Source: Siphlonurus alternatus
Lineage: Eukaryota > Arthropoda > Insecta > Ephemeroptera > Siphlonuridae
DNA length: 64,000 nt
Assembly (NCBI GenBank): GCA_949825025.1
Contig: OX463787.1
Coordinates: forward strand, 21,497,608 to 21,561,607
Direction of reading: 5' to 3'
Numbering within the stretch: position 1 is the first letter of the stretch; the number at the start of each line of letters is the position of its first letter. Below the pieces are notes generated by a model. The model worked only from the letters and a program-made list of their open reading frames with translations. It searched no databases and was not told the DNA's origin. Positions 46,466 to 59,300 of this stretch are shown piece after piece. Both the position numbers and the translations under genes were made by a program.

Positions 46466-49150
46466 TGGTAGTCTAGTTGGCCAGGTTAGCCTGGTTGGCC
46501 CAGTTGGCCTGGTTGGCTTGGTTGGTGTGGTAGGCCTGGTGGGTCCGGTTGGCCGAGTTAGCTTGGTTAGCCAGGTTAGCCTGGTTGGCCTGGTTGGGCT
46601 GGTTGGGCTTGTTGGCCTGGTGTGGCTGGTTGGGCTGGTTGGCCTGATTGGCCTGGTTGGCTTGTTGACCTGGTTGCAATGGTTGGCCTGGTTGGCTTGT
46701 TGGCCTGGGTGGCCTGGTTGACCAGGTTGGTCTGGTTGGGCTGGATGGGCTGGTTGGCCTGGTTGCCCTGGTTGGCCTGGATGACCAGGTTGGCCTGGTT
46801 AGCCTGGTTGGCCTGGTTGGCTGGTTGGTAAAGTTGCACTGGTTGGCCTGGTTGACCAGGTTGGCCTGGTTAGCCTGGTTGGTCTGGTTGGCCTCGTTGG
46901 CCCGGTTGGTCTATTTGGTCCGGTTGGCCGAGTTAGTCTGGTTCGCAAGGTTAGCCTGGTTGGCCTGGCTAGTCTGTTATGCCTGGTGGGTCCGGTTGGC
47001 CGAGTTAGTCTGATTGGCCTGGTTGGCCTGGTTGGCCTGGTTGGGCTGGTTGCCCTGATTGCCCTGCATGGCCTGGTTTATTAGGTTGGCCTGGTTAGCC
47101 TGGTTGGTCTGTTTGGTCTGGTTGGCCTCGTTGGCCCTGTCGGTCTATTTGGTCCGGTTGGCTGAGTTAGTCTAGTTGGCCAGGCTAGCCTGGTTGGCCA
47201 GGTTAGCCTGGTTGGCCTAGTTGGGCTGGTTGGCTGGTTGGTCTAGTTGCCCTGGTTGGCCTGGTTGACCAGGTTGGTCTGGTTGGTCTGGTGTGGCTGG
47301 TTGGGCTGGTTGGCCTGATTGGCCTGGATGGCCTGGTTGGCTTGTTGGCCTGGTTGGCTTGGTTGGTCTGGTAGGCGTGGTAGGTCCGGTTGGCCGAGTT
47401 AGCCTGGTTGGCCAGGTTATCCTGGTTGGGCTGGTTGGCTGGTTGGTCTGGTTGGCCTGGTTGGCCTGGTTGACCATGTTGGCTTGGTAAGCCTGGTTGG
47501 TCTGGTTGGTCTGGTTGCCCTGCTTGGCCTGGTTGAGCAGGTTGGCCAGGTTAGCCTGGTTGGCCAGGTTGGCCTAGTTGGCTTGGTTGGGCTGGTAGGC
47601 CTGGTGGGTCCGGTTGGCCAAGTTAGCTTGGTTGGCCAGGTTAGCCTGGTTGGCGTAATTGGGCTGGTTGGCCTGGTTGGCCTGGTGTGGCTGGTTGGGC
47701 TGGTTGGCCTGATTGGCCTGGTTGGCCTGGTTGGCTTGTTGACCTGGTTGCCCTGGTTGGCCTGGTTGAACAGGTTGGCCTGGTTAGCTTGGTTGTTTGG
47801 TTGGTCTGTTTGGCCTGGTTGGCTGGATGGCCTGATTGGCTGGATGGCCTGTTTGGTCCTGTTGGGCTGGTTGGCCCAGTTGGTCTGGTAGGCCTGGTAG
47901 GTCCAGTTGGCCGAGTTAGCCTGGTAGGCCAGGTTAGCCTGGTTGGTCTAGTTAGCCTGGATGGCCTGGTTGGCCTGGTTGGGCTGGTTGGGCTGTTTGG
48001 GCTGTTTGGCTGGTTGGCCTGGTTGGCCTGGTTGACCAGTTTGGCCTGGTTAGTCTGGTTGGTCTCGTTGGCCTCGATGGTCCGGTTGGTCTATTGTGTC
48101 CGGTTGGCCGAGTAAGGCTGGTTGGCATGGTTATCCTGGTTGGCCTGGCTGGTCTGGTAGGCCTGGTGGGTCCAGTTGGCCGAGTTAGTCTGATTGGCCA
48201 GGTTAGCCTGGTTGGGCTGGTTTGGCTGGTTGGTCTGGTTGCCCTGGTTGGCCTGGTTGACCAGGTTGGCCTGGTTGGCCTGGTTGGCCCGGTTGGCTGG
48301 TTGACCAGGTTGGTCTGGTTGGGCTGGTTGGCTGTTTGGCCTGGTTGGCCTGGATGACCAGGTTGGCCTGGTTAGCCTGGCTGGCCTGGATGGCTGGTTG
48401 GTCTAGTTACCCCGGTTGGCCCGGTTGGTATGGTTGGTCTCGTGTAGCTGGTTGGGCTGGTTGGCCTGATTGGCCTGGATGGCCTGGTTGGCTTGTTGGC
48501 CTGGTTGCCCTGGTTGGCCTGGTTGGCTAGTTGGTCAGGTTAGCCTGGTTGGCCAGGTTGGCCTGGTTGGCTTGGTTGGTCTGGTAGGCCTGGTGGGTCC
48601 AGTTGGCCGAGTTAGCTTGGTTGGCCAGGTTAGCCTGGTTGGCCTGGTCGGCCTGGTTGGGCTGGTTGGCCTGGTTGGCCTGGTGTGGCTGGTTGGGCTG
48701 GTTGGTATGATTGGCCTGGTTGGCCTGGTTAACTTGTTGACCTGGTTGCCCTGGTTGGCCTGGTTGGCTAGTTGGCCTGGTTGGCCTGGTTAACCTGGTT
48801 GGCCTGGTTGGTCGGGTTGGTCTGGTTGGCTGGTTGGCCTGGTTGGGCTGGTTGGCCCAGTTGGTCTGGTAGGCCTGGTGGGTCCAGTTGGCCGAGTTAG
48901 CCTGTTGGGCCAGGTTAGCCTGGTTTGCCTAGTTGGCCTTGATGGTCTGGTTGGCCTGGTTGGCCTGGTTTGTATGGTTGGGCTGGTTAGCTGGTTGGCC
49001 TGGTGGGTCCAGTTGGCCGAGTTAGCCTAGTAGGCCAGGTTAGCCTGGTTTGCCTAGTTGGCCTGGATGGTCTGGTTGGCCTGGTTGGCCTGGTTGGTAT
49101 GGTTGGGCTGGTTGGCTGGTTGGCCTGGTTGCCCTGGTAGGCCTGGTGGG
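46466..49150 (+). repeat. Block C, copy 2
   Basis: Matches 32.67-35.34 kb at 13,797-13,806 bp. Differences from copy 1 are few and include CpG-type changes (46,502 A for 32,705 G; 47,655 G for 33,849 A). Confidence 0.85.
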
Positions 49151-52100
49151 TCCGGTTGGCCGAGTTAGCCTGGTTGGCCAGGTTAGCCTGGTTGGCCTGG
49201 TTGTGCTGGTTGGATGGTTGGTCTGGTTGCCCTGCTTGGCCTGGTTGACCAGGTTGGCCTGGTTAGCCTGGTTGGTCTGGTAGGCCTGGTGGGTCCAGTT
49301 GGCCGAGTTAGCTTAGTAGGCCTGATTGGCCTGGTTGGCATGGTTGGGCTGGTTGGCTAGTTGGCCTGGTTGGCCTGGTTGACCTGGTTTGCCTGGTTGG
49401 TCTGGTTGGGCTGGTTGGATGGTTGGTCTGGTTGCCCTGCATGGCCTGGTTGACCAGGTTGGCCTGGATAGCCTGGTTGGTCTGGTTTGTCTGGATAGCC
49501 TCGTTGGCCCGGTTGGTCTATTTGGTCCGGTTGGCCGAGTTAGTCTAGTTGGCCAGGTTAGCATGGTTGGCCAGGTTGGTCGGGTTGGTCTGGTTGGCTG
49601 GTTGGCCTGGTTGGTCTGGTTGGGCTGGTTGGCCCAGTTGGTCTGGTAAGCCTGGTGGGTCCAGTTGGCCGAGTTAGCCTGTTGGGCCAGGTTATCCTGG
49701 TTTGCCTAGTTGGCCTGGATGGTCTGGTTGGCCTGGTTGGCCGGGTTTGTATGGTTGGGCTGGTTGGCTGGTTGGCCTGGTGGGTCCAGTTGGCCTGGTT
49801 GGCCTGGTTAGCTGGTTGGCCTGGATGGCCTGATTGGCTGGATGGCCTGTTTGGTTCTGTTGGGCTGGTAGGCCCAGTTGGTCTGGTAGGCCTGGTGGGT
49901 CCAGTTGGCCGAGTTAGCCTAGTAGGCCAGGTTAGCCTGGTTTGTCTAGTTGGCCTGGATGGTCTGGTTAACCTGGTTGGCCTGGTTGGTATGGTTGGCC
50001 TGGTTGCCCTGGTTGGCCTGGTTACCCTGGTTGGCCTGGTTGACCAGTTTGGCCTGGTTAGCCTGGTTGGTCTGGTTGGTCTAGTTTGCCTCGATAATCC
50101 GGTTGGTCTATTTAGTCCGGTTGGCCGAGTAAGTCTGGTTAGCATGGTTATCCTGGTTGGCCTGGTTGGCCTGGCTGGTCTGGTAGGCCTGGTGGGTCCG
50201 GTTGGCCGAGTTAGCCTGGTTGGCCAGGTTAGCCTGGTTGGCCTTGTTGTGCTGGTTGGATGGTTGGTCTCGTTGCCCTGCTTGGCCTGGTTGACCAGGT
50301 TGGCCTGGTTAGCCTGGTTGGTCTGGTTGGTCTGGTTGTCCTCGTTGGCCCGGTTGGTCTATTTGGTCCGGTTGGCCGAGTTAGTCTAGTTTGCCAGGTT
50401 AGCTTGGTTGGTCTGGTAGGCCTGGTGGTTCCGGTTGGCAGAGTTAGCTTGGTTGGCCTGGTTGGGCTGGTTGGCCTGGTTGGCCTGGTGTGGCTGGTTG
50501 GGCTGTTTGGTCTGATTGGCTGGATGGCCTGTTTGGTCCGGTTGGGCTGGTTGGCCCAGTTGGTCTGGTAGGCCTGGTGGGTCCAGTTGGCCGTGTTAGC
50601 CTGGTGGGCCAGGTTAGCCTGGTTGGCCTAGTTGGCCTGGATGGCCTGGTTGGCCTGTTGGCCTGGTTGGCATGGTTGGCTGGTTGGCCTGGTTGCCCTG
50701 GTTGGTCTGTTTGACCAGTTTGGCCTGTTTAGCCTGGTTGATCTGGTTGGTCTATTGGCCTCGATGGACCGGTTGGTCTATTTGGTCCGGTTGGGGAGTA
50801 AGTCTGGTTGGCATGGTTATCCTGGTTGGCCTGGTTGGCCTTGCTGGTCTGGTAGGCCAGGTGGGTCCGGTTGGCCGAGTTAGCCTGGTTGGCCAGGTTA
50901 GCCTGGTTGGCCTGGTTAATCTGGTTGCCCTGCTTGGCCTGGTTGACCAGGTTGGCCTGGTTAGTCTGGTTTGTCTGGTTGGCCGCGTTGGCCCGGTTGG
51001 TCTGGTAGGCCTGGTGGGTCCGGTTGGCCGAGTTAGCTTGGTTGGCCAGGTGAGCCTGGTTGGCCTGGCTGGGCTGGTTGGAAAGGTTTGCCTTGTGTGG
51101 CTGGTTGGACTGATTGGCCTGGTTGGCTTGTTGGCCTGGTTGGCTTGTTGGCCTGGATGCCTAGTTGGCTTGGTTGCCTGGGTTGGCCTGGTTGGCTTGG
51201 TTGGTCTGGTAGGCCTGGTGGGTCCGGTTGGCCGAGTTAGCTTGGTTGGCCAGGTGAGCCTGGTTGGCCTGGTTGGGCTGGTTGCTCTGGTTGGCCTGGT
51301 TGACCAGGTTGGGCTGGTTGGGCTGGTTGGCTGGTTTGCCTGGTTGCCCTGGTTGGCCTGGATGTCCAGGTTGGCCTGGTTAGCCTGGTTGGCCTGGTTG
51401 GCTGGTTGATCTAGTTGCCCTGGTTGGCCTGGTTGACCAGGTTGGTCTGGTTGGTCTGGTTGATCTGGTGTGGCTGGTTGGGCTGGTTGGCCTGGTTGGC
51501 CTGGTTTAACAGGTTGGCCTGGTTAGCTTGGTTGGCTGGTTGGTCTGGTTTGCCTGGTTGGCCTGGTTGGCCTGGATGGCCTGATTGGCTGGATGGCCTG
51601 TTTGGTCCTGTTGGGCTGGTTAGCCTCGTTGGCCCGGTTGGTCTATTTGGTCCGGTTGGCCGAGTTAGTCTAGTTGGCCAGGTTAGCCTGGTTGGACTAG
51701 TTGGCCTGGTTGGCCTGGTTGGGCTGGTTGGCTGGTTGGCCTGGTTGCCCTGGTTGGCCTGGTTGGTCTGGTTGGTCTCGTTGGCCTCGATGGTCCGGTT
51801 GGTCTATTTGGTCCGGTTGGCCGAGTAAGTCTGGTTGGCATGGTTATCCTGGTTGGCCTTGTTGGCCTGGCTGGTCTGGTAGGCCTGGTGGGTCCAGTTT
51901 TCAGAGTTAGCCTGGTTGGCCAGGTTAGCCTGGTTGGCCTGGTTGGCCTGGTTGGGCTGGTTGGCTAGTTGGCCTGGTTGGCCTGGTTGGCCTGGTTGAC
52001 CTGGTTGGCCTGGTTAGTCTGGTTGGTCTGGTTGGGCTGGTTGGATGGTTGGTTGGTCTGGTTGCCCTGCTTGGCCTGGTTGACCAGGTTGGCCTGGATA

Positions 52101-52440
52101 GCCTGGTTGGTCTGGTTGGTCTGGATAGCCTCGTTGGCCCGGTTGGTCTATTTTGTCCGGTTGGCCGAGTTAGTCTAGTTGGCCAGGTTAGCCTGGTTGG
52201 CCAGGTTGGCCTGGTTGGCTTGGTTGGTGTGGTAGGCCTGGTGGGTCCGGTTGGCCGAGTTAGCTTGGTTAGCCAGGTTAGCCTGGTTGGCCTGGTTGGG
52301 CTGGTTGGCCTGGTGTGGCTGGTTGGGCTGGTTGGCCTGATTGGCCTGGTTAGCTTGTTGACCTGGTTGCAATGGTTGGCCTGGTTTGCTTGTTGGCCTG
52401 GTTGCCCTGGTTGGCCTGGTTGACCAGGTTGGTCTGGTTG
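49151..52440 (+). repeat. Block R, copy 3
   Basis: Matches 35.34-38.64 kb at 13,801-13,824 bp. An extra GGTT near 52,049 breaks the register here and is absent from the counterparts at 38,248 and 53,389. Confidence 0.86.
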
Positions 52441-52763
52441 GGCTGGATGGGCTGGTTGGCTGGTTGGCCTGGTTGCCCTGGTTGGCCTGGATGACCAGGT
52501 TGGCCTGGTTAGCCTGGTTGGCCTGGTTGGCTGGTTGGTCTAGTTGCACTGGTTGGCCTGGTTGACCAGGTTGGCCTGGTTAGCCTGGTTGGTCTGGTTG
52601 GTCTGGTTGGCCTCGTTGGCCCGGTTGGTCTATTTGGTCCGGTTGGCCGAGTTAGTCTGGTTCGCAAGGTTAGCCTGGTTGGCCTGGCTGGTCTGTTAGG
52701 CCTGGTTGGCCTGGTTAGTCTGGTTGGTCTGGTTGGGCTGGTTGGATGGTTGGTCTGGTTGCC
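51415..52763 (+). repeat. 1,340-bp array, unit 1
   Basis: First unit of a tandem array; it overlaps the end of block R, from which the array grew. Its offset to unit 2 varies from 1,335 to 1,344 bp because of a monomer difference and the extra GGTT near 52,049. Confidence 0.85.
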
Positions 52764-54103
52764 CTGGTTGGCCTGGTTGACCAGGTTGGTCTGGTTGATC
52801 TGGTGTGGCTGGTTGGGCTGGTTGGCCTGGTTGGCCTGGTTTAACAGGTTGGCCTGGTTAGCTTGGTTGGCTGGTTGGTCTGGTTTGCCTGGTTGGCCTG
52901 GTTGGCCTGGATGGCCTGATTGGCTGGATGGCCTGTTTGGTCCTGTTGGGCTGGTTAGCCTCGTTGGCCCGGTTGGTCTATTTGGTCCGGTTGGCCGAGT
53001 TAGTCTAGTTGGCCAGGTTAGCCTGGTTGGACTAGTTGGCCTGGTTGGCCTGGTTGGGCTGGTTGGCTGGTTGGCCTGGTTGCCCTGGTTGGCCTGGTTA
53101 GCCTGGTTGGTCTGGTTGGTCTCGTTGGCCTCGATGGTCCGGTTGGTCTATTTGGTCCGGTTGGCCGAGTAAGTCTGGTTGGCATGGTTATCCTGGTTGG
53201 CCTTGTTGGCCTGGCTGGTCTGGTAGGCCTGGTGGGTCCAGTTTTCAGAGTTAGCCTGGTTGGCCAGGTTAGCCTGGTTGGCCTGGTTGGCCTGGTTGGG
53301 CTGGTTGGCTAGTTGGCCTGGTTGGCCTGGTTGGCCTGGTTGACCTGGTTGGCCTGGTTAGTCTGGTTGGTCTGGTTGGGCTGGTTGGATGGTTGGTCTG
53401 GTTGCCCTGCTTGGCCTGGTTGACCAGGTTGGCCTGGATAGCCTGGTTGGTCTGGTTGGTCTGGATAGCCTCGTTGGCCCGGTTGGTCTATTTTGTCCGG
53501 TTGGCCGAGTTAGTCTAGTTGGCCAGGTTAGCCTGGTTGGCCAGGTTGGCCTGGTTGGCTTGGTTAGTGTGGTAGGCCTGGTGGGTCCGGTTGGCCGAGT
53601 TAGCTTGGTTAGCCAGGTTAGCCTGGTTGGCCTGGTTGACCTGGTTGGCCTGGTGTGGCTGGTTGGGCTGGTTGGCCTGATTGGCCTGGTTAGCTTGTTG
53701 ACCTGGTTGCAATGGTTGGCCTGGTTTGCTTGTTGGCCTGGTTGCCCTGGTTGGCCTGGTTGACCAGGTTGGTCTGGTTGGGCTGGATGGGCTGGTTGGC
53801 TGGTTGGCCTGGTTGCCCTGGTTGGCCTGGATGACCAGGTTGGCCTGGTTAGCCTGGTTGGCCTGGTTGGCTGGTTGGTCTAGTTGCACTGGTTGGCCTG
53901 GTTGACCAGGTTGGCCTGGTTAGCCTGGTTGGTCTGGTTGGTCTGGTTGGCCTCGTTGGCCCGGTTGGTCTATTTGGTCCGGTTGGCCGAGTTAGTCTGG
54001 TTCGCAAGGTTAGCCTGGTTGGCCTGGCTGGTCTGTTAGGCCTGGTTGGCCTGGTTAGTCTGGTTGGTCTGGTTGGGCTGGTTGGATGGTTGGTCTGGTT
54101 GCC
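52764..54103 (+). repeat. 1,340-bp array, unit 2
   Basis: Matches unit 3 at exactly 1,340 bp at every line compared. Both carry variants absent from unit 1: GGTTAGTGTGG near 53,562 and GGTTGACCTGG near 53,635. Confidence 0.9.
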
Positions 54104-55443
54104 CTGGTTGGCCTGGTTGACCAGGTTGGTCTGGTTGATCTGGTGTGGCTGGTTGGGCTGGTTGGCCTGGTTGGCCTGGTTTAACAGGTTGGCCTGGTTA
54201 GCTTGGTTGGCTGGTTGGTCTGGTTTGCCTGGTTGGCCTGGTTGGCCTGGATGGCCTGATTGGCTGGATGGCCTGTTTGGTCCTGTTGGGCTGGTTAGCC
54301 TCGTTGGCCCGGTTGGTCTATTTGGTCCGGTTGGCCGAGTTAGTCTAGTTGGCCAGGTTAGCCTGGTTGGACTAGTTGGCCTGGTTGGCCTGGTTGGGCT
54401 GGTTGGCTGGTTGGCCTGGTTGCCCTGGTTGGCCTGGTTAGCCTGGTTGGTCTGGTTGGTCTCGTTGGCCTCGATGGTCCGGTTGGTCTATTTGGTCCGG
54501 TTGGCCGAGTAAGTCTGGTTGGCATGGTTATCCTGGTTGGCCTTGTTGGCCTGGCTGGTCTGGTAGGCCTGGTGGGTCCAGTTTTCAGAGTTAGCCTGGT
54601 TGGCCAGGTTAGCCTGGTTGGCCTGGTTGGCCTGGTTGGGCTGGTTGGCTAGTTGGCCTGGTTGGCCTGGTTGGCCTGGTTGACCTGGTTGGCCTGGTTA
54701 GTCTGGTTGGTCTGGTTGGGCTGGTTGGATGGTTGGTCTGGTTGCCCTGCTTGGCCTGGTTGACCAGGTTGGCCTGGATAGCCTGGTTGGTCTGGTTGGT
54801 CTGGATAGCCTCGTTGGCCCGGTTGGTCTATTTTGTCCGGTTGGCCGAGTTAGTCTAGTTGGCCAGGTTAGCCTGGTTGGCCAGGTTGGCCTGGTTGGCT
54901 TGGTTAGTGTGGTAGGCCTGGTGGGTCCGGTTGGCCGAGTTAGCTTGGTTAGCCAGGTTAGCCTGGTTGGCCTGGTTGACCTGGTTGGCCTGGTGTGGCT
55001 GGTTGGGCTGGTTGGCCTGATTGGCCTGGTTAGCTTGTTGACCTGGTTGCAATGGTTGGCCTGGTTTGCTTGTTGGCCTGGTTGCCCTGGTTGGCCTGGT
55101 TGACCAGGTTGGTCTGGTTGGGCTGGATGGGCTGGTTGGCTGGTTGGCCTGGTTGCCCTGGTTGGCCTGGATGACCAGGTTGGCCTGGTTAGCCTGGTTG
55201 GCCTGGTTGGCTGGTTGGTCTAGTTGCACTGGTTGGCCTGGTTGACCAGGTTGGCCTGGTTAGCCTGGTTGGTCTGGTTGGTCTGGTTGGCCTCGTTGGC
55301 CCGGTTGGTCTATTTGGTCCGGTTGGCCGAGTTAGTCTGGTTCGCAAGGTTAGCCTGGTTGGCCTGGCTGGTCTGTTAGGCCTGGTTGGCCTGGTTAGTC
55401 TGGTTGGTCTGGTTGGGCTGGTTGGATGGTTGGTCTGGTTGCC
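54104..55443 (+). repeat. 1,340-bp array, unit 3
   Basis: Unit 3 matches unit 2 until about 55,446, where it reads GCCCTGCTTGG instead of GCCCTGGTTGG, so the array leaves the duplication here. Confidence 0.9.
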
Positions 55444-56040
55444 CTGCTTGGCCTGGTTGACCAGGTTGGCCTGGATAGCATGGTTGGTCTGGATAGCCTC
55501 GTTGGCCCGATTGGTCTATTTTGTCCGGTTGGCCGAGTTAGTCTAGTTGGCCAGGTTAGCCTGGTTGGCCAGGTTGGCCTGGTTGGCTTGGTTAGTGTGG
55601 TAGGCCTGGTGGGTCCGGTTGGCCGAGTTAGCTTGGTTAGCCAGGTTAGCCTGGTTGGCCTGGTTAGCTTGTTGACCTGGTTGCAATGGTTGGCCTGGTT
55701 TGCTTGTTGGCCTGGTTGCCCTGGTTGGCCTGGTTGACCAGGTTGGTCTGGTTGGGCTGGATGGGCTGGTTGGCTGGTTGGCCTGGTTGCCCTGGTTGGC
55801 CTGGATGACCAGGTTGGCCTGGTTGGCCTGGTTGGCTGGTTGGTCTAGTTGCACTGGTTGGCCTGGTTGACCTGGTTGGCCTGGTTAGCCTGGTTGGTCT
55901 GGTTGGTCTGGTTGGCCTCGTTGGCCCGGTTGGTCTATTTGGTCCGGTTAGCCGAGTTAGTCTGGTTCGCAAGGTTAGCCTGGTTGGCCTGGCTGGTCTG
56001 TTAGGCCTGGTGGGTCCGGTTGGCCGAGTAGTAGTCTGAT
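55444..56040 (+). repeat. 1,340-bp array, shortened terminal unit
   Basis: Follows the right half of the 1,340-bp unit, including the GGTTAGTGTGG variant (about 55,589), but lacks several monomers near 55,479-55,490 and 55,655-55,665. An 11-bp TAGTAG unit closes it at 56,029-56,034. Confidence 0.8.
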
Positions 56041-56378
56041 TGGCCAGGTTAGCCTGGTTGGGCTGGGGTGGCTGGTTGGTCTGGTTGCCCTGGTTGGCCT
56101 GGTTGACCAGGTTGGTCTGGTTGCCCTGCTTGGCCTGGTTGACCAGGTTGGCCTGGTTAGCCTGGTTGGTCTGGTTGGTCTGGTTAGCCTGGCTGGCCTG
56201 GATGGCTGGTTGGTCTAGTTACCCTGGTTGGCCCGGTTGGTCTGGTGTAGCTGGTTGGGCTGGTTGGCCTGATTGGCCTGGATGGCCTGGTTGGCTTGTT
56301 GGCCTGGTTGCCCTGGTTGGCCTGGTTGGCTAGTTGGTCAGGTTAGCCTGGTTAGCCTGGTTGGCCTGGTCGGCCTGG
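56041..56378 (+). repeat. Junction segment
   Basis: Monomer order matches pieces of 7.1-7.4 kb, including the fusion seen near 7,190, and of 4.0-4.3 kb. I see nothing but nonamer repeat in it. Confidence 0.7.
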
Positions 56379-59300
56379 TTGGGCTGGTTGGCCTGGTTGG
56401 CCTGGTGTGGCTGGTTGGGCTGGTTGGTATGATTGGCCTGGTTAACTTGTTGACCTGGTTGCCCTGGTTGGCCTGGTTGGCTAGTTGGCCTGGTTGGCCT
56501 GGTTGACCTGGTTGGCCAGGTTGGTGTGGTTGGTCTGGTTGGCTGGTTGGCCTGGTTGGTCTGGTTGGGCTTTTTGGGCTGGTTGGCATGGTTGGGCAAG
56601 TTAGCCTGGCAGGACTGGTAAGCTTGGTTGGCCTGGTTGGCTAGTTGTCCTGGTTGGCCTGGTTGACCTGGTTGGCCTGGTTGGTCTGGTTGGCTGGTTG
56701 GCTGGTTGGCCTGGTTGGGCAAGTTAGCCTGGCAGGACTGGTTAGCTTGGTTGGCTGGTTGGTCTGGTTGGGCTGGTTGGCCTGGTTGGCCTGGTGTGGC
56801 TGGTTGGGCTGGTTGGTATGATTGGCCTGGTTGGCCTGGTTAACTTGTTGACCTGGTTGCCCTGGTTGGTATGGTTGGCTAGTTGGCCTGGTTGGCCTGG
56901 TTGACCTGGTTGGCCTGGTTGGTCGGGTTGGTCTGGTTGGCTGGTTGGCCTGGTTGGTCTGGTTGGGCTGGTTGTCCCAGTAGGTCTGGTAGGCCTGGTG
57001 GGTCCAGTTGGCCGAGTTAGCCTGTTGGGCCAGGTTAGCCTGGTTTGCCTAGTTGGCCTGGATGGTCTGGTTGGCCTGGTTGGCCTGGTTTGTATGGTTG
57101 GGCTGGTTGGCTGGTTGGCCTGGTGGGTCCAGTTGGCCGAGTTAGCCTAGTAGGCCAGGTTAGCCTGGTTTGCCTAGTTGGCCTGGATGGTCTGGTTGGC
57201 CTGGTTGGCCTGGTTGGTATGGTTGGGCTGGTTGGCTGGTTGGCCTGGTTGCCCTGGTTGGCCTGGTTGACCAGTTTGGCCTGGTTAGCCTGGTTGGTCT
57301 GGTTGGTCTAGTTTGCCTCGATAATCCGGTTGGTCTATTTGGTCCGGTTGGCCGAGTAAGTCTGGTTAGCATGGTTATCCTCGTTGGCCTGGTTGGCCTG
57401 GCTGGTCTGGTAGGCCTGGTGGGTCCGGTTGGCCGAGTTAGCCTGGTTGGCCAGGTTAGCCTGGTTGGCCTGGTTGTGCTGGTTGGATGGTTGGTCTGGT
57501 TGCCCTGCTTGGCCTGGTTGACCAGGTTGGCCTGGTTAGCCTGGTTTTTCTGGTAGGCCTGGTGGGTCCAGTTGGCCGAGTTAGCTTAGTAGGCCTGATT
57601 GGCCTGGTTGGCCTGGTTGGGCTGGTTGGCTAGTTGGCCTGGTTGGCCTGGTTGACCTGGTTTGCCTGGTTGGTCTGGTTGGGCTGGTTGGATGGTTGGT
57701 CTGGTTGCCCTGCATGGCCTGGTTGACCAGGTTGGCCTGGATAGCCTGGTTGGTCTGGTTGGTCTGGATAGCCTCATTGGCCCGGTTGGTCTATTTGGTC
57801 CGGTTGGCCGAGTTAATCTAGTTGGCCAGGTTAGCATGGTTAGCCAGGTTGGTCGGGTTGGTCTGGTTGGCTGGTTGGCCTGGTTGGTCTGGTTGGGCTG
57901 GTTGGCCCAGTTGGTCTGGTAAGCCTGGTGGGTCCAGTTGGCCGAGTTAGCCTGTTGAGCCAGGTTAGCCTGGTTTGCCTAGTTGGCCTGGATGGTCTGG
58001 TTGGCCTGGTTGGCCTGGTTTGTATGGTTGGGCTGGTTGGCTGGTTGGCCTGGTGGGTCCAGTTGGCCTGGTTGGCCTGGTTGGCCTGGTTAGCTGGTTG
58101 GCCTGGATGGCCTAATTGGCTGGATGGCCTGTTTGGTCCTGTTGGGCTGGTAGGCCCAGTTGGTCTGGTAGGCCTGGTGGGTCCAGTTGGCCGAGTTAGC
58201 CTAGTAGGCCAGGTTAGCCTGGTTTGTCTAGTTGGCCTGGATGGTCTGGTTGGCCTGGTTGGCCTGGTTGGTATGGTTGGCCTGGTTGGCCTTGTTGCCC
58301 TGGTTGGCCTGGTTGACCAGTTTGGCCTGGTTAGCCTGGTTGGTCTGGTTGGTCTAGTTTGCCTCGATAATCCGGTTGGTCTATTTAGTCCGGTTGGCCG
58401 AGTAAGTCTGGTTAGCATGGTTATCCTGGTTGGCCTGGTTGGCCTGGCTGGTCTGGTAGGCCTGGTGGGTCCGGTTGGCCAAGTAGTAGTATGATTGGCC
58501 AGGTTAGCCTGGTTGGTCTGGTGTAGCTGGTTGGGCTGGTTGGCCTGATTGGCCTGGATGGCCTGGTTGGCTTGTTGGCCTGGTTGCCCTGGTTGGCCTG
58601 GTTGCCCTGGTTGGCCTGGTTGGCTAGTTGGTCAGGTTAGCCTGGTTATCCTGGTTGGCCTGGTCGGCCTGGTTGGGCTGGTTGGCCTGGTTGGCCTGGT
58701 GTGGCTGGTTGGGCTGGTTGGTATGATTGGCCTGGTTGGCCTGGTTAACTTGTTGACCTGGTTGCCCTGGTTGGCCTGGTTGGCTAGTTGGCCTGGTTGG
58801 CCTGGTTGACCTGGTTGGCCTGGTTGGTCTGGTTGGTCTGGTTGGCTGGTTGGCCTGGTTGGTCTGGTTGGGCTTTTTGGGCTGGTTGGCTGGTTGGCAT
58901 GGTTGGGCAAGTTAGCCTGGCAGGACTTATAAGCTTGGTTGGCCTGGTTGGCTAGTTGTCCTGGTTGGCCTGGTTGACCTGGTTGGCCTGGTTGGTCTGG
59001 TTGGCTGGTTGGCTGGTTGGCCTGGTTGGGCAAGTTAGCCTGGCAGGACTGGTTAGCTTGGTTGGCTGGTTGGTCTGGTTGGGCTGGTTGGCCTGGTTGG
59101 CATGGTGTGGCTGGTTGGGCTGGTTGGTATGATTGGCCTGGTTGGCCTGGTTAATTTGTTGACCTGGTTGCCCTGGTTGGTATGGTTGGCTAGTTGGCCT
59201 GGTTGGCCTGGTTGACCTGGTTGGCCTGGTTGGTCGGGTTGGTCTGGTTGGCTGGTTGGCCTGGTTGGTCTGGTTGGGCTGGTTGGCCCAGTTGGTCTGG

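Noticed and set aside
56519..56533. The aptamer-identical 15-mer as a functional thrombin-binding element
   Set aside because: The aptamer came from in-vitro selection; the match follows from the repeat's base layout and carries no evidence of function.
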